A DNA stretch of 64,000 nucleotides from contig JHVA01000001.1 of the NCBI GenBank assembly GCA_000688615.1, positions 3,038,001 to 3,102,000 on the forward strand, in the 5' to 3' direction. The DNA is from Acidobacteriaceae bacterium KBS 146 (GTDB lineage Bacteria > Acidobacteriota > Terriglobia > Terriglobales > Acidobacteriaceae). The translations under genes were made by a program, and so were the position numbers. Position 1 is the first letter of the stretch; every line of letters begins with the position of its first letter. The notes below the pieces were generated by a model. That model did no database searches and had not been told where the DNA came from. It was given only the letters and a program-made list of their open reading frames with translations. Of the stretch, positions 52,464 through 61,633 are shown piece after piece.

Positions 52464-54644
52464 ATGGAGATCGTGATCCGACTCGCTGCCTTCCTCCTCC
52501 TCGCTCTTCCTCTGGTCGCGCAGGCCCCGGCGTCTCATCCTGATGACCTTATCTTTCAGACCTCCCAGGGATGGTCGCCTCGGGTCAACGTTGAATCCCA
52601 GATGGTGATGGTCTACGGTATTGACGCCACCATGCCCGAGCGCATCAAGAGCTGGCGCGACCACGGCTATCGTGTCGCCGTCATGACCGGCGTAGCCTGG
52701 GGACAGTACGGCGACTACCTTCGCGGCGACTTCGACGGCAAGGAGCACTGGAACGAGACCCAGCAGGAGAAGTCCGGCAAGCTCATCCTTCACACTGGCC
52801 GCGAAGTTCCCTACATCTCACCCACAGAAAGCTATGGCCGCTATCTTAGCAAGGGTGTCGAGCGAGCCCTCGACGCCGGTGCCGAAGCCATCTATCTTGA
52901 AGAGCCCGAGTTCTGGGCTCGCGCAGGCTGGTCCGATGCCTTCAAAAGCGAATGGCAGGCCTACTATCACGAGCCTTGGCAGGCCCCCGACAGCTCCCCC
53001 GACGCGCAATACCGCGCCTCAAAGCTGAAGTACTTCCTCTATCGTCGAGCACTCGCGCAGGTCTTCGACTTTGTTAAGCAATGGAGTCAGCAGCACGGCA
53101 AGTCGATCCCCTGTTACGTCGCCACCCATTCGCTCATCAATTATGCGCAATGGCAGATCGTCTCTCCCGAGTCCTCTCTGCTCGAGGTCGGTGCCGACGG
53201 CTTTATCGCGCAGGTCTGGACCGGGACCGCACGCACGCCCAACTTCTACGAAGGGATCCATCAGGAACGCACCTTCGAGACGGCCTTCCTCGAATACGGC
53301 GCCCTTCAGAACATCGCGCGATCTTCCGGCAAGCGCATCTGGTATCTCAACGATCCCATCGAAGACAATCCCAACCACTCCTGGACCGACTACAAGCGCA
53401 ATTGGGAGTCCACCCTCGTAGCCTCGCTGTTGCAGCCTCACGTCTCCAGCTATGAGATCCTGCCCTGGCCCGATCGCATCTTTGGACCAAAGGCCTCGCG
53501 TCCCGACACCGAGCCCACCGCCGCCAATCCCAAACCCAACCGTGTCCCCATCTCTCCGGCATACGAAACCGAGCTCCAGACCGTCTTCCACGCACTTGGC
53601 GAAATGAATCAGCCGCGCACGTACTGGCAGTCCGCCGGCAGCCAGGGCATCGGCGTTCTTGTCAGCGACACCCTCATGTTCCAGCGCACCCAGCCCCAGC
53701 CCTCCGACGCAGACCTCGGCAACTTCTACGGCCTCGCGCTCCCGTTCCTCATGCGAGGCATGCCCGTCGAACCCGTACAGATCGAGAGTACCTATCAGGG
53801 CAAAGACCCCGCAGACTTTCTCAAGAACTACAAGCTCCTGCTCCTCACTTACGAAGGCCAGAAGCCTCCTTCGCCCAGGTTCCACCACGCCATCGCAACA
53901 TGGGTACGCGCTGGAGGTGCGCTCATCGTCATCGACGATGACAAGGATCCCTACAACCACGCTACCGACTGGTGGAACTCCGCAGAGCTGCACCTCGCCT
54001 CTCCTCGCGAAGACCTCTTCCATACCCTCGGCCTCAATCCTTCTTCCGAAGGCCTGCACCATGTCGGTCGCGGCGTCGTCCTCTACGCGGCGAAATCACC
54101 TTCTGCTCTCTCGCACAACAAAACCGGCGCAGACACGGTGCGACAGATCGCCCGAAACGCCGCCGATGCGGTTCACCTTCCCTGGAAAGAAACCAGCTCA
54201 CTCGTGTTGCGTCGCGGTCCGTTTGTCATCGCGGCTGGACTCGACAACGACAGTGCCTCAGCGCTTCCACTCCACGGGACCTTCATCAACCTCTTCGATC
54301 CCCATCTCGGGGTCGCGAAAGATCCCATAATACGGCCGGGCGATCGCGCTCTGTTGCTCGATCCGAAGTTCTTCCCCTCCGGCACGCCCCGTATTCTCAC
54401 CGCCAGCGCGAAGATCACGGATCTTATGGCAAGCGCAAAGCAGATCGTCTTCTCGGCCTCTTCCATCGAAGGCCGCAACCCCAGCGACCTCACAGCCATC
54501 CGACTCCTGCTGCCAAAGGCCCCAACGAGTGTAAGCATCGCAGAGAAGCCTCTGCCTCAAAACGAAATCCACTATGCAGACGGCATGCTTCTGCTGGAAT
54601 TCCCCGCACACGACGCTACACAGAAGATCAGCGTCATCTTCTGA
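52464..54644 (+). CDS. Large secreted protein of unknown function, TIM-barrel plus GATase-like fold
   Basis: A 726-residue protein with signal peptide 'IVIRLAAFLLLALPLVAQA'. The first half ('RVAVMTGVAWGQYGDYLRGD', 'GAEAIYLEEPEFWARAG', 'GKRIWYLNDPIEDN') looks like a beta/alpha barrel of glycosidase type with paired Glu at a strand end. The second half ('KLLLLTYEGQKPPSPRFHHA', 'WVRAGGALIVIDDD') resembles the glutamine-amidotransferase-like fold found behind glycosidases. Catalytic role unproven; it could act on polysaccharide. Confidence 0.62.
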   Translation: MEIVIRLAAFLLLALPLVAQAPASHPDDLIFQTSQGWSPRVNVESQMVMVYGIDATMPERIKSWRDHGYRVAVMTGVAWGQYGDYLRGDFDGKEHWNETQQEKSGKLILHTGREVPYISPTESYGRYLSKGVERALDAGAEAIYLEEPEFWARAGWSDAFKSEWQAYYHEPWQAPDSSPDAQYRASKLKYFLYRRALAQVFDFVKQWSQQHGKSIPCYVATHSLINYAQWQIVSPESSLLEVGADGFIAQVWTGTARTPNFYEGIHQERTFETAFLEYGALQNIARSSGKRIWYLNDPIEDNPNHSWTDYKRNWESTLVASLLQPHVSSYEILPWPDRIFGPKASRPDTEPTAANPKPNRVPISPAYETELQTVFHALGEMNQPRTYWQSAGSQGIGVLVSDTLMFQRTQPQPSDADLGNFYGLALPFLMRGMPVEPVQIESTYQGKDPADFLKNYKLLLLTYEGQKPPSPRFHHAIATWVRAGGALIVIDDDKDPYNHATDWWNSAELHLASPREDLFHTLGLNPSSEGLHHVGRGVVLYAAKSPSALSHNKTGADTVRQIARNAADAVHLPWKETSSLVLRRGPFVIAAGLDNDSASALPLHGTFINLFDPHLGVAKDPIIRPGDRALLLDPKFFPSGTPRILTASAKITDLMASAKQIVFSASSIEGRNPSDLTAIRLLLPKAPTSVSIAEKPLPQNEIHYADGMLLLEFPAHDATQKISVIF

Positions 54645-54667
54645 TCAAAACGACCTGACGCTTCGTC

Positions 54668-54728
54668 AATGCCGGGTCGGCAACAGACGCACTCGGTAAA
54701 TGCCAGTCAGCAACAGATGCATTCCGTA
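54668..54728. repeat. Imperfect tandem repeat, two 30-31 base units
   Basis: Units begin AATGCCGGGTCGGCAACAGA and AATGCCAGTCAGCAACAGAT and end CGGTA / CCGTA. A third, short copy follows (AACGCAGG). Confidence 0.6.
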
Positions 54729-54764
54729 AACGCAGGCTCCGAAGCACGGCGTTCATTGCACAGA

Positions 54765-54831
54765 AGTGTCATCCTGAGCAAAGCCTCTCGCAGTCTCATC
54801 GCGAGAGGCGCAGTCGGAGGATCTGCGGTTT
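54765..54831. repeat. Dispersed REP-like element (best copy)
   Basis: GTGTCATCCTGAGCAAAGCC, then CTCATCGCGAGAGG and GTCGGAGGATCTGCGG; the internal CCTCTCGC / GCGAGAGG arms can pair. Best match to 26121-26196. Confidence 0.65.
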
Positions 54832-54850
54832 ACCTTCGCCACACAAATCT

Positions 54851-56152
54851 CTAAGACTTCCCGCTCTTCGCAATCGAGCCCATCGCATCCACAAACTTAT
54901 CCAGGTCAGCGGTCCTGGTGTAGACATGCGGCGTTACGCGGATGCAGTGGATCTTCTCGTAGTCGATCGCAACCGTGTGAATCTTGTAGCGATCGAACAG
55001 AGTTTTCATCAACTCGCTCGGCGTAACTCCCTCCACACTTACACCGCAAATCGCGCACGAGAACCGCGGGTCGAGCGACGTATGCAGCTTCACTCCGGGG
55101 ATATCTTTGACCCGCGTCGCCCAGTAGTTCTTCAGGTAGAAGATGCGCTCCTGCTTTCGCCTTGAGCCAATCGCCTCGTGGAAGTTGATCGCCTCTCCAA
55201 TGCCTTGTTCAATCGGGAAGCTGCGTGTTCCCAGTGCTTCGAACTTGCGGATGTCCGGGCTGTGAGGATCGCCGTAACAGGTCAGCGGCCACAGCTTTTG
55301 AATCTTCTCCTTCTTCACCCACATCATGCCGGACCCGATCGGCGCCGATAAAAACTTATGCAGACTGGTGCCAAAGTAGTCGCAGTTGAGGTCGGGAATC
55401 TTGAAGTCGATCAGCCCAAAGGAGTGAGCGCCGTCCACAATGACCTCGATGCCCTTTGCATGCGCCATATCGGCGACTTCGCGCACCGGCATCAGTTGCC
55501 CAACCCAGTTCACCATGTGCGTGATGTGGATGAGCTTCGTGCGCGGCGTAATCATCTCTTCGTACGCCTTTACGATCGTTGCCTTGTCTTCAATCGGAAA
55601 ATCGAAGCTGATCTGCTTGTACACAATGCCATCGCGATCCGCCCTCTGCCGGTACGCGTTCATCATGTTGGGATAGTCCTGCTTGCTGCCGATCACCTCA
55701 TCGCCTGCCTTGAGAGGCAGGCCAAAGATGATCGTGTTCAACGCCTCCGTCGCGTTGCGGTCGATCGCAATCTCCTCGGGCGAGGTGCCTGCCAGTCGCG
55801 CCAGCTTCTCCCGCAGAGGCTCGCGGCCCTGGTCGAGAATCTGCCACATAAAGTAGGACGGCCCCTCGTTCGTCATCTGGTTATAGCGTTCTACCGCCTG
55901 CTGCACCACAATCGGCGCCGGTGACACTCCGCCATTATTCAGGTTTATGATCTGCGGGCTCACCGAGTAGCCCCGTTGGATCACTCCCCAGAAGTCCTCG
56001 TTCTGCGCAATCGCTCCCGCGTCCATATGACTCACCGCGGCAGACGCAGACTCCATCTCCGCCGCATGGGCCTGACGAAAGAGGCTATTGGCCGAGAACG
56101 CACCGGCGAGGGCGCTCATCTTCAGAAAAGAACGGCGGTCGTTGATTGGCAT
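54851..56152 (-). CDS. Tat-exported class V aminotransferase-like PLP enzyme
   Basis: A 433-residue protein started at the ATG at 56152, giving a Tat signal 'NDRRSFLKMSALAGAFSA'. The PLP fold has 'DRNATEALNTIIFGLPLKAG', 'VIVDGAHSFGLIDFKIPDLN' and the PLP lysine in 'GTSLHKFLSAPIGSG'. It resembles isopenicillin N epimerase/cysteine desulfurase-like exported enzymes. Export of a PLP enzyme implies folding with cofactor in the cytoplasm first. Substrate unknown. Confidence 0.82.
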   Translation of the reverse strand: MPINDRRSFLKMSALAGAFSANSLFRQAHAAEMESASAAVSHMDAGAIAQNEDFWGVIQRGYSVSPQIINLNNGGVSPAPIVVQQAVERYNQMTNEGPSYFMWQILDQGREPLREKLARLAGTSPEEIAIDRNATEALNTIIFGLPLKAGDEVIGSKQDYPNMMNAYRQRADRDGIVYKQISFDFPIEDKATIVKAYEEMITPRTKLIHITHMVNWVGQLMPVREVADMAHAKGIEVIVDGAHSFGLIDFKIPDLNCDYFGTSLHKFLSAPIGSGMMWVKKEKIQKLWPLTCYGDPHSPDIRKFEALGTRSFPIEQGIGEAINFHEAIGSRRKQERIFYLKNYWATRVKDIPGVKLHTSLDPRFSCAICGVSVEGVTPSELMKTLFDRYKIHTVAIDYEKIHCIRVTPHVYTRTADLDKFVDAMGSIAKSGKS

Positions 56153-56251
56153 ATACGAGCAATCTAGGGCATGACAGCCCTCCCGCATAGAGGGTCCGAA
56201 GATATTTTTTGCGATTCTTCGGGCCGAATCCACCGGCGGCAGCGTCGCGCC

Positions 56252-57607
56252 TCAGACCGCCGCTTCCATCATCGCTTCCTCTGCCCGCAGGGCAAGACCG
56301 TGCGCCACAGACGTAAACTCATTGCCCGTCTGAATTCGATCCTCTCCAAAGCGGCGCGTAAAGATGCGCCGTACCGCAGGCACAAATGAGCTTCCCCCGG
56401 TCAAAAACACGCGGTCCACCTCCCGCGGGCTCACACCGGTACTCTCAAGCAGTTGATCCACGCAGCGCTCGATCGCCCCCAGCTCTTCGCTGATCCAGTC
56501 TTCAAACTCGCTGCGCGTCACAGGAATCTGCAGCTCCAGGCTGCCATCCCGAAAGCGAAACTCCGCCGACGTCGAGCGCGACAACTCGAACTTCACCTGC
56601 TGCACTGCCTGATGAAGCTGGTAGCCCAGATCCTCTTCAATCAAGGCCGTCAGAGCCTCAATTCTCTCCGGTTCCAGCGCCCGCAGCCGGGCGCTTCGCA
56701 GAATCTCCGCGACATTGCGCGTTCGCAGGAAAGACAGGTAGTGCCAGCGTTCCAGGTTGGAGTAGATCCACGTCGGAACTGCCGGAAGTGTCTTGTTCAG
56801 CGACCGCGCATAAGACTCCGATCCCAGAGCCGGTGAGACCAGCTTCCGAATAATCCGCGCATCGAACGCATCTCCCGCCAACCCCACGCCGCTGTTCCCC
56901 AACAGGTCCTGCCGTGTGCGTCCGCGTCTTCGCACTCCCGGACCCACGCGCAACAGGGAGAAATCGCTGGTGCCCCCGCCAAAGTCGCCAATCAGGATCA
57001 ACTCATCGTGGTCGAGGGTCGATTCGTAGGAATAAGCCGCTGCAATCGGCTCCATCTCGAAGTCAACACTTTCAAAACCGGCCAGCACGAAGGCATCCCG
57101 CAGTCGCGAGACCGCATACGCATCGTCCTCTTCCGTCTCCGCCCCTACAAAACGTACAGGCCGCCCCACCGTCGCATGACGAATCGGCACATCGAACTGT
57201 CTCTCGGCGTGTCCGCGCAGGTCGGCAAGCATGCGTGATATCAGCTCTTCGAGCGTGTAGCGCCTCCCAAAGACCTCGGTCCCCGTCAGCGTGCGATTTG
57301 GAAGATACGACTTGAGCGACTGGATCAGCCGCCCCTTCTCTTCCGCGTCAAGGTAACCCTCGATGGCCGCTGGCCCTGTCTTCGAACGTATCTGTTTGGC
57401 TCCAGCCGAGCTCTTGACCTGCTCGAGATAAAGGACCGAGCGAAAAGACAAGGTGCTTCCGCCACCGTATGGGAACGAAGCCAGCTCGACCTTCGAGTCT
57501 CCGTTGACGATGGCAACTGAGCTGTTCGTCGTGCCGAAGTCGATCCCGACAGCCAAGCCTTCAAACCGCGTCTTCTCCATCTCTCCATTATTTCGCAGTC
57601 GCACCAT
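56252..57607 (-). CDS. yegD: Hsp70-family chaperone, YegD-like
   Basis: A 451-residue protein started at the ATG at 57607 (AGAGG upstream), nearly the length of E. coli YegD. The actin-like ATPase is complete: 'VGIDFGTTNSSVAIV', 'LIGDFGGGTSDFSLLRV' and 'VDRVFLTGGSSFVPAVRRIF'. The peptide-binding and lid domains of DnaK are missing. Role uncertain; no DnaJ or GrpE adjacent. Confidence 0.9.
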   Translation of the reverse strand: MVRLRNNGEMEKTRFEGLAVGIDFGTTNSSVAIVNGDSKVELASFPYGGGSTLSFRSVLYLEQVKSSAGAKQIRSKTGPAAIEGYLDAEEKGRLIQSLKSYLPNRTLTGTEVFGRRYTLEELISRMLADLRGHAERQFDVPIRHATVGRPVRFVGAETEEDDAYAVSRLRDAFVLAGFESVDFEMEPIAAAYSYESTLDHDELILIGDFGGGTSDFSLLRVGPGVRRRGRTRQDLLGNSGVGLAGDAFDARIIRKLVSPALGSESYARSLNKTLPAVPTWIYSNLERWHYLSFLRTRNVAEILRSARLRALEPERIEALTALIEEDLGYQLHQAVQQVKFELSRSTSAEFRFRDGSLELQIPVTRSEFEDWISEELGAIERCVDQLLESTGVSPREVDRVFLTGGSSFVPAVRRIFTRRFGEDRIQTGNEFTSVAHGLALRAEEAMMEAAV

Positions 57608-57671
57608 AAAATCCTCTGCGCCGGGGAGGACTCTTGCTCTGGACCTGGTGCACGCAGCCGAACGACCTCTC

Positions 57672-57700
57672 CTCCTGCTGACACCTCCTGTCAGCAGGAG
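57672..57700. repeat. Inverted repeat between yegD and DUF2461 genes
   Basis: Arms CTCCTGCTGACA / TGTCAGCAGGAG (12 bp, perfect) with a five-base loop, between two divergent starts. It may be an operator or a cruciform. Confidence 0.6.
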
Positions 57701-57716
57701 CATTTACGATACCCTT

Positions 57717-58421
57717 ATGGCCTCACCGGCACCGCACTACTCTCCTGAAGCCCTAAAATTTATGCGCGGCCTCAAGCGCAACAACGACCGGGAGTGGTTC
57801 AACGCCCGCAAACCCATCTACGAGCAGCAGGTCAAAGCCCCCACGCTCGCCCTCATCACGGCGATCAACGAAGCCATGCTCCGCTTTGCACCGGAGAATG
57901 TGCAGCCCCCGCAAAAGGTCGCGATGCGCATCTATCGCGATATCCGTTTCTCCCCCGACAAGCGTCCCTACAAACGCAACCAGGGAGCATGGTGGGCCCG
58001 CACCGGTCTCGAAAAGACCTCAGGCGGCGGCTTCTACTTCCACGTCGGTCCCGATGAGGTCGTCATCGCCGCGGGAGTCTATATGCCCGAGCGCGAACAA
58101 CTCCTCGCCATCCGCCGACATATCGAATTGCACCATGAAGAGCTGCGCCGGCTCCTCGCCTCGAAGAAGCTGCGTTCTCTCATGTCCGAGTTCGATGGCC
58201 AGAAACTCACACGTCCGCCCAAAGGGTTCCCGCCCGACTCGCCCGCGATGGACCTTCTCCTCTGTCGCCAATGGGGCGTCACAGCGCACCTCGCTCCCGA
58301 GGCCGCAACCAGTCCCACCCTCATCAAGGAGATCGTCAAGCGCTTCGAAGCCGCTGCTCCCTTCGTCGCCCTCCTCAACGCTCCCCTGATCGTCAGCAAA
58401 CCGCGAAAACCCCTCTTCTGA
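57717..58421 (+). CDS. DUF2461 domain protein
   Basis: A 234-residue protein with the DUF2461 pattern 'FMRGLKRNNDREWFNARKPI', 'RIYRDIRFSPDKRPYK' and 'GGGFYFHVGPDEVVIAAGVY'. The family is widespread, cytoplasmic and of unknown biochemistry. Start at ATG 57717, divergent from yegD. No clear ribosome binding site. Confidence 0.87.
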   Translation: MASPAPHYSPEALKFMRGLKRNNDREWFNARKPIYEQQVKAPTLALITAINEAMLRFAPENVQPPQKVAMRIYRDIRFSPDKRPYKRNQGAWWARTGLEKTSGGGFYFHVGPDEVVIAAGVYMPEREQLLAIRRHIELHHEELRRLLASKKLRSLMSEFDGQKLTRPPKGFPPDSPAMDLLLCRQWGVTAHLAPEAATSPTLIKEIVKRFEAAAPFVALLNAPLIVSKPRKPLF

Positions 58422-58615
58422 CCCCACGAATCGCGCACGCATAACGACCCACCACGCCCCACACCTGAGAGATGTCACTCCGCGTGTAGCGACCACCCCT
58501 CGCGTTTCGCCAATCTCGATAGCGCCAAAAACCGGCCAGCTGTGACTACGAAAAACGTTCTTGCCTAAGCTCATCCGGGGCCTTATTTTTCCGCGCATAC
58601 AGGACCACCCCCCCC

Positions 58616-58670
58616 AAAAAGGCAGAAAATTCCCAAAAATAGCCTAAAAACCGGAAAAAACCTAAAAAAA
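58616..58670. promoter_or_regulatory. Phased A-tracts (likely curved DNA) upstream of HU
   Basis: Six A-runs (4-7 A) centred near 58618, 58627, 58637, 58648, 58657 and 58667, spaced 9.5-11 bases, i.e. in helical phase. TTGACA (58695-58700) follows and can be the -35 of the HU gene. Curvature is a prediction from spacing. Confidence 0.75.
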
Positions 58671-58854
58671 CCTGTGGAAACCGCACAAATCCGATTGACA
58701 AAAGCCGCGGAAAAGCTGAAGGTGAATTGCGGTACGGTTTCTTCGCACCCGCATGAACACTGGTGATTCGTCTCTCAAGGAACACCAGGAACAAGCTTCA
58801 AAGCCGGACGGAGTACCTGCTTTCGAAAAACAAGAACGTACGAAGGAGCAACAC

Positions 58855-59151
58855 ATGGCAAAGGGATTGACCAAGACAGCGCTCGTCCGCCAGCTGGCGG
58901 AGAAGCTTGAGCTGACCAACAAGCAGACTGCCACCTTCCTGGACCTGCTGGCCGAGACGGCCGTCAAGGAGACCAAGAAGAACGGTGAGTTCACCATTCC
59001 TGGCATCGGTAAGCTGGTAAAGGCCGAGCGCAAGGCGCGCCTGGGCCGCAACCCCCAGACTGGCGAGACCATCAAGATCAAGGCGAAGACCGTCGTGAAG
59101 TTCCGCGTGGCCAAGGTCGCGAAGGACACCATCGCTCCGCCGAAGAAGTAG
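58855..59151 (+). CDS. hup: HU family DNA-binding protein
   Basis: A 98-residue HU with 'LTKTALVRQLAEKLELTNKQ', 'GEFTIPGIGKLVKAERKARL' and the beta-arm 'GRNPQTGETIKIKAKTVVKF'. AAGGAG precedes the ATG at 58855; an upstream ATG at 58753 is in frame but lacks a site. It bends and compacts DNA and is often autoregulated. Phased A-tracts lie upstream. Confidence 0.95.
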   Translation: MAKGLTKTALVRQLAEKLELTNKQTATFLDLLAETAVKETKKNGEFTIPGIGKLVKAERKARLGRNPQTGETIKIKAKTVVKFRVAKVAKDTIAPPKK

Positions 59152-59222
59152 TTCATCGACGAGGGCCTTGCAGCCCTCCCACCAAGCCTTCAGCGCGCAG
59201 TCGCGCCAAGGTATGCAGAACT

Positions 59223-59256
59223 AAGCCCACACCTTGAGAAGGGTGTGGGCTTCTTA
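59223..59256 (+). terminator. Terminator after HU
   Basis: Arms AAGCCCACACC / GGTGTGGGCTT (11 bp), followed by CTTACT. Confidence 0.8.
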
Positions 59257-59313
59257 CTCCCGGGTGGGATCTCCGAACGTCGCACTCTTAAAAGCCGCAT
59301 CAATCTCGAAGCT

Positions 59314-60177
59314 TCACCGCGTCAGAAGCTCCTCAATCGACACTGCATCTTCATACACCGTCGACAGCGTCAGCTCGCGAAACGTCGCCGCTTCCTTCGC
59401 TCGCGCCTCTTCTGCGTTCTTCACGCGCTTCTCCGCATCCGCTCCCAGGATCAACCGCAGTGGAACTTCGTCGCTGCCGACCAGCCGCACAATCAAATCG
59501 GCAATCTTTCGCGGATCCCCTTCCTGCTGGCCATCAATCTTGCTCGAAAGCTCCAGAATTGGCCGCACCGCGATCTCGTACTCCGGCAGTAGCGCAGGAG
59601 CATTCTCTCTCGCCCGCCGGGCCCAGTTCGTCCGGATTCCTCCCGGCTCCAGTGTGCAGACCTTCACCCCAAAGGGCGCCACTTCCATCGCCAGACTGTC
59701 GCTGAAGCCTCCCACCGCCCACTTCGCCGCGTGGTAGGCCGTATTTCCCGGTACGGCGATGCGTCCGCCAACGGAGGAGACCTGAAAGATATGCCCGCTC
59801 TTCTGCTTCCGCATCACCGGAATCGCCGCGCGCGTCGTGTAGACCACTCCATACAGGCATGTGTCCACGACGGCCTGAAAGTCCTCCCCGCTCATCTGCT
59901 CAAAGGGTGACAACTGGCCGTATCCCGCATTGTTGACCAGCACATCCAGCCTGCCAAACTCATCTACGGCAAGCCGCACCGCCGCTCTTGCCTGCGCCTC
60001 GTCCCGTACCTCAAGCTTGACCGGCTGCACCCGATCTCCATACTGCGCCACCAGCCCATCCAGCTCTTCCGTTCGCCGCGCACCCGCAACGACCTGATCT
60101 CCCGCCGCCAGTGCAACTTCGGCAATCTCTCGCCCCAGGCCGTTCCCACTCCCTGTAATCAACCAGACCTTAGCCAT
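59314..60177 (-). CDS. Short-chain dehydrogenase/reductase
   Basis: A 287-residue SDR with cofactor motif 'TGSGNGLGREIA', 'NNAGYG', the catalytic Ser in 'QVSSVGG' and YxxxK in 'AYHAAKWAV'. CAGGAGG before the ATG at 60177. A loop and C-terminus typical of oxidoreductases of the SDR c1 type. Substrate unknown. Confidence 0.9.
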   Translation of the reverse strand: MAKVWLITGSGNGLGREIAEVALAAGDQVVAGARRTEELDGLVAQYGDRVQPVKLEVRDEAQARAAVRLAVDEFGRLDVLVNNAGYGQLSPFEQMSGEDFQAVVDTCLYGVVYTTRAAIPVMRKQKSGHIFQVSSVGGRIAVPGNTAYHAAKWAVGGFSDSLAMEVAPFGVKVCTLEPGGIRTNWARRARENAPALLPEYEIAVRPILELSSKIDGQQEGDPRKIADLIVRLVGSDEVPLRLILGADAEKRVKNAEEARAKEAATFRELTLSTVYEDAVSIEELLTR

Positions 60178-60469
60178 CGCTCCGATCCTCCTGAGCCATA
60201 GATTCAAAAATGAGCGAGTGGTTGCTCATTTATTTAAATCAATTCTTCGCCCACCCATCAACGGGTTGACATCTCAAAATGCATTAGTTATGCCGCACGC
60301 TGAAAAGGGGTTTGATGGTGTCTGGTCGAACGACTGCTGTTTATGACGGAATAACACAAACCTGCCACATCTCATCCATTTGGAGGCATTGTAAGATTGA
60401 CCGGAATTTTACATCCTTGAATCGCTTGCGTCATGCCTTGTTTCTTTTTACTCAGGAGAAGACCGTACC

Positions 60470-61570
60470 GTGTTCCGACGTATCCCGGACGCCCGCCTGC
60501 TGAGGAGCAATGCGCTCCTCGTCGCCGCAATCGCTCTCTGTTTTCTTCCGATATTTACAGGTTGTGGAACGGCTCAAGCCGTGCCGGCCGATGCAACATC
60601 TTCGCAGGGTTCGACTCCGCCCGTTGCTTCTCCCGGGATCGTCTACCGGAAGACCTACGACCCCACGGTGCAGTATGCCGCGAACGATGTGGTGACGTAT
60701 CTGCGCTCGACTTACATCGCTCTGGCCAGTGCGAAAAACATTCCGCCGACAGGATCGTCGCAGAGCGCCGCAAAGTGGTCCCTGCTCGCCGGAGCTGGTG
60801 AGGACGGGACGCCAGGAGCCAGCGGGTCGCAAGGTGCCTCTGGGCCGCAAGGCCCAACCGGTCCAGCCGGACCCCAGGGAAAGCAGGGTATCGCCGGCCA
60901 GGATCGGACGTCATTCTTAGCAGGCCGTCGATTCTTTGTCTTGGGGGATAGTATTTCGTCCTTATCGACGTCGGGTGGGGAGTGGCAGAAGATCGTCGCA
61001 AACAGGACAGGCTTAGTGGCAACCTATACCGATGCAGTGTCAGGGCGTCATCTCTATCAGGCTTTTTCGTGTTACGGGGTAAATCATCCCGGAGATCCGC
61101 TCGGAACCTACTCGCTAGCCATTCCGGGATGCCTGACCTACGGGGGCAAAGACGGCGCTACGCTCGCCGAGAATCTTGCGGATTCGGATCTAGCGATCAT
61201 TGCGCTTGGCACAAATGACGAAAACGTGCCGATAGGACAGCTCGGGGACGACCCAACATCGGGAACGTCCGAGGGTACTTTGCGATGGATTGTCGAGACG
61301 ATCGAGATGGCAAATCCAAAGATTCGCGTCGTGATCGTTACTCCTCAGATGAATACCCTCGGCGTTGCCGTAAACATCAGGCTCCTGTCTGACGCAGAGG
61401 AGGAGTATGGCGGAAGTGCCGGTATCCCCGTGGTAAATATGTTTCGTCTCAGTGGCGTGAACTCGACCAATCTGTCAACGTTGACCCGGGACGGGATCCA
61501 TCCCACACCATGGGCCTTCGATAACTTCTATGGCCCCGTTATCGCTCAGCACCTGATGCAAATTTTCTAG
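60470..61570 (+). CDS. Lipoprotein with CBM-like, collagen-like and SGNH hydrolase domains (GTG start)
   Basis: A 366-residue protein. The signal ends in a near-lipobox 'IFTGC' (Cys32). Residues 58-107 ('VYRKTYDPTVQYAANDVVTY', 'STYIALASAKNIPPTG', W103) resemble chitin-binding ChiA-type modules. Residues 110-145 are 12 collagen-like Gly-X-Y triplets ('GPQGPTGPAGPQGKQG'). Residues 155-366 are an SGNH esterase: 'VLGDSISS' (S161), 'GTND' (N249) and 'DGIHP' (D341, H344). Surface-anchored esterase is the likely role. Confidence 0.82.
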   Translation: MFRRIPDARLLRSNALLVAAIALCFLPIFTGCGTAQAVPADATSSQGSTPPVASPGIVYRKTYDPTVQYAANDVVTYLRSTYIALASAKNIPPTGSSQSAAKWSLLAGAGEDGTPGASGSQGASGPQGPTGPAGPQGKQGIAGQDRTSFLAGRRFFVLGDSISSLSTSGGEWQKIVANRTGLVATYTDAVSGRHLYQAFSCYGVNHPGDPLGTYSLAIPGCLTYGGKDGATLAENLADSDLAIIALGTNDENVPIGQLGDDPTSGTSEGTLRWIVETIEMANPKIRVVIVTPQMNTLGVAVNIRLLSDAEEEYGGSAGIPVVNMFRLSGVNSTNLSTLTRDGIHPTPWAFDNFYGPVIAQHLMQIF

Positions 61571-61633
61571 TTTGTACTGCAACTGTGCCGCGTTGCAATC
61601 CTCATCCAGTGAATTGCTTTCGCTTAAGCCACC

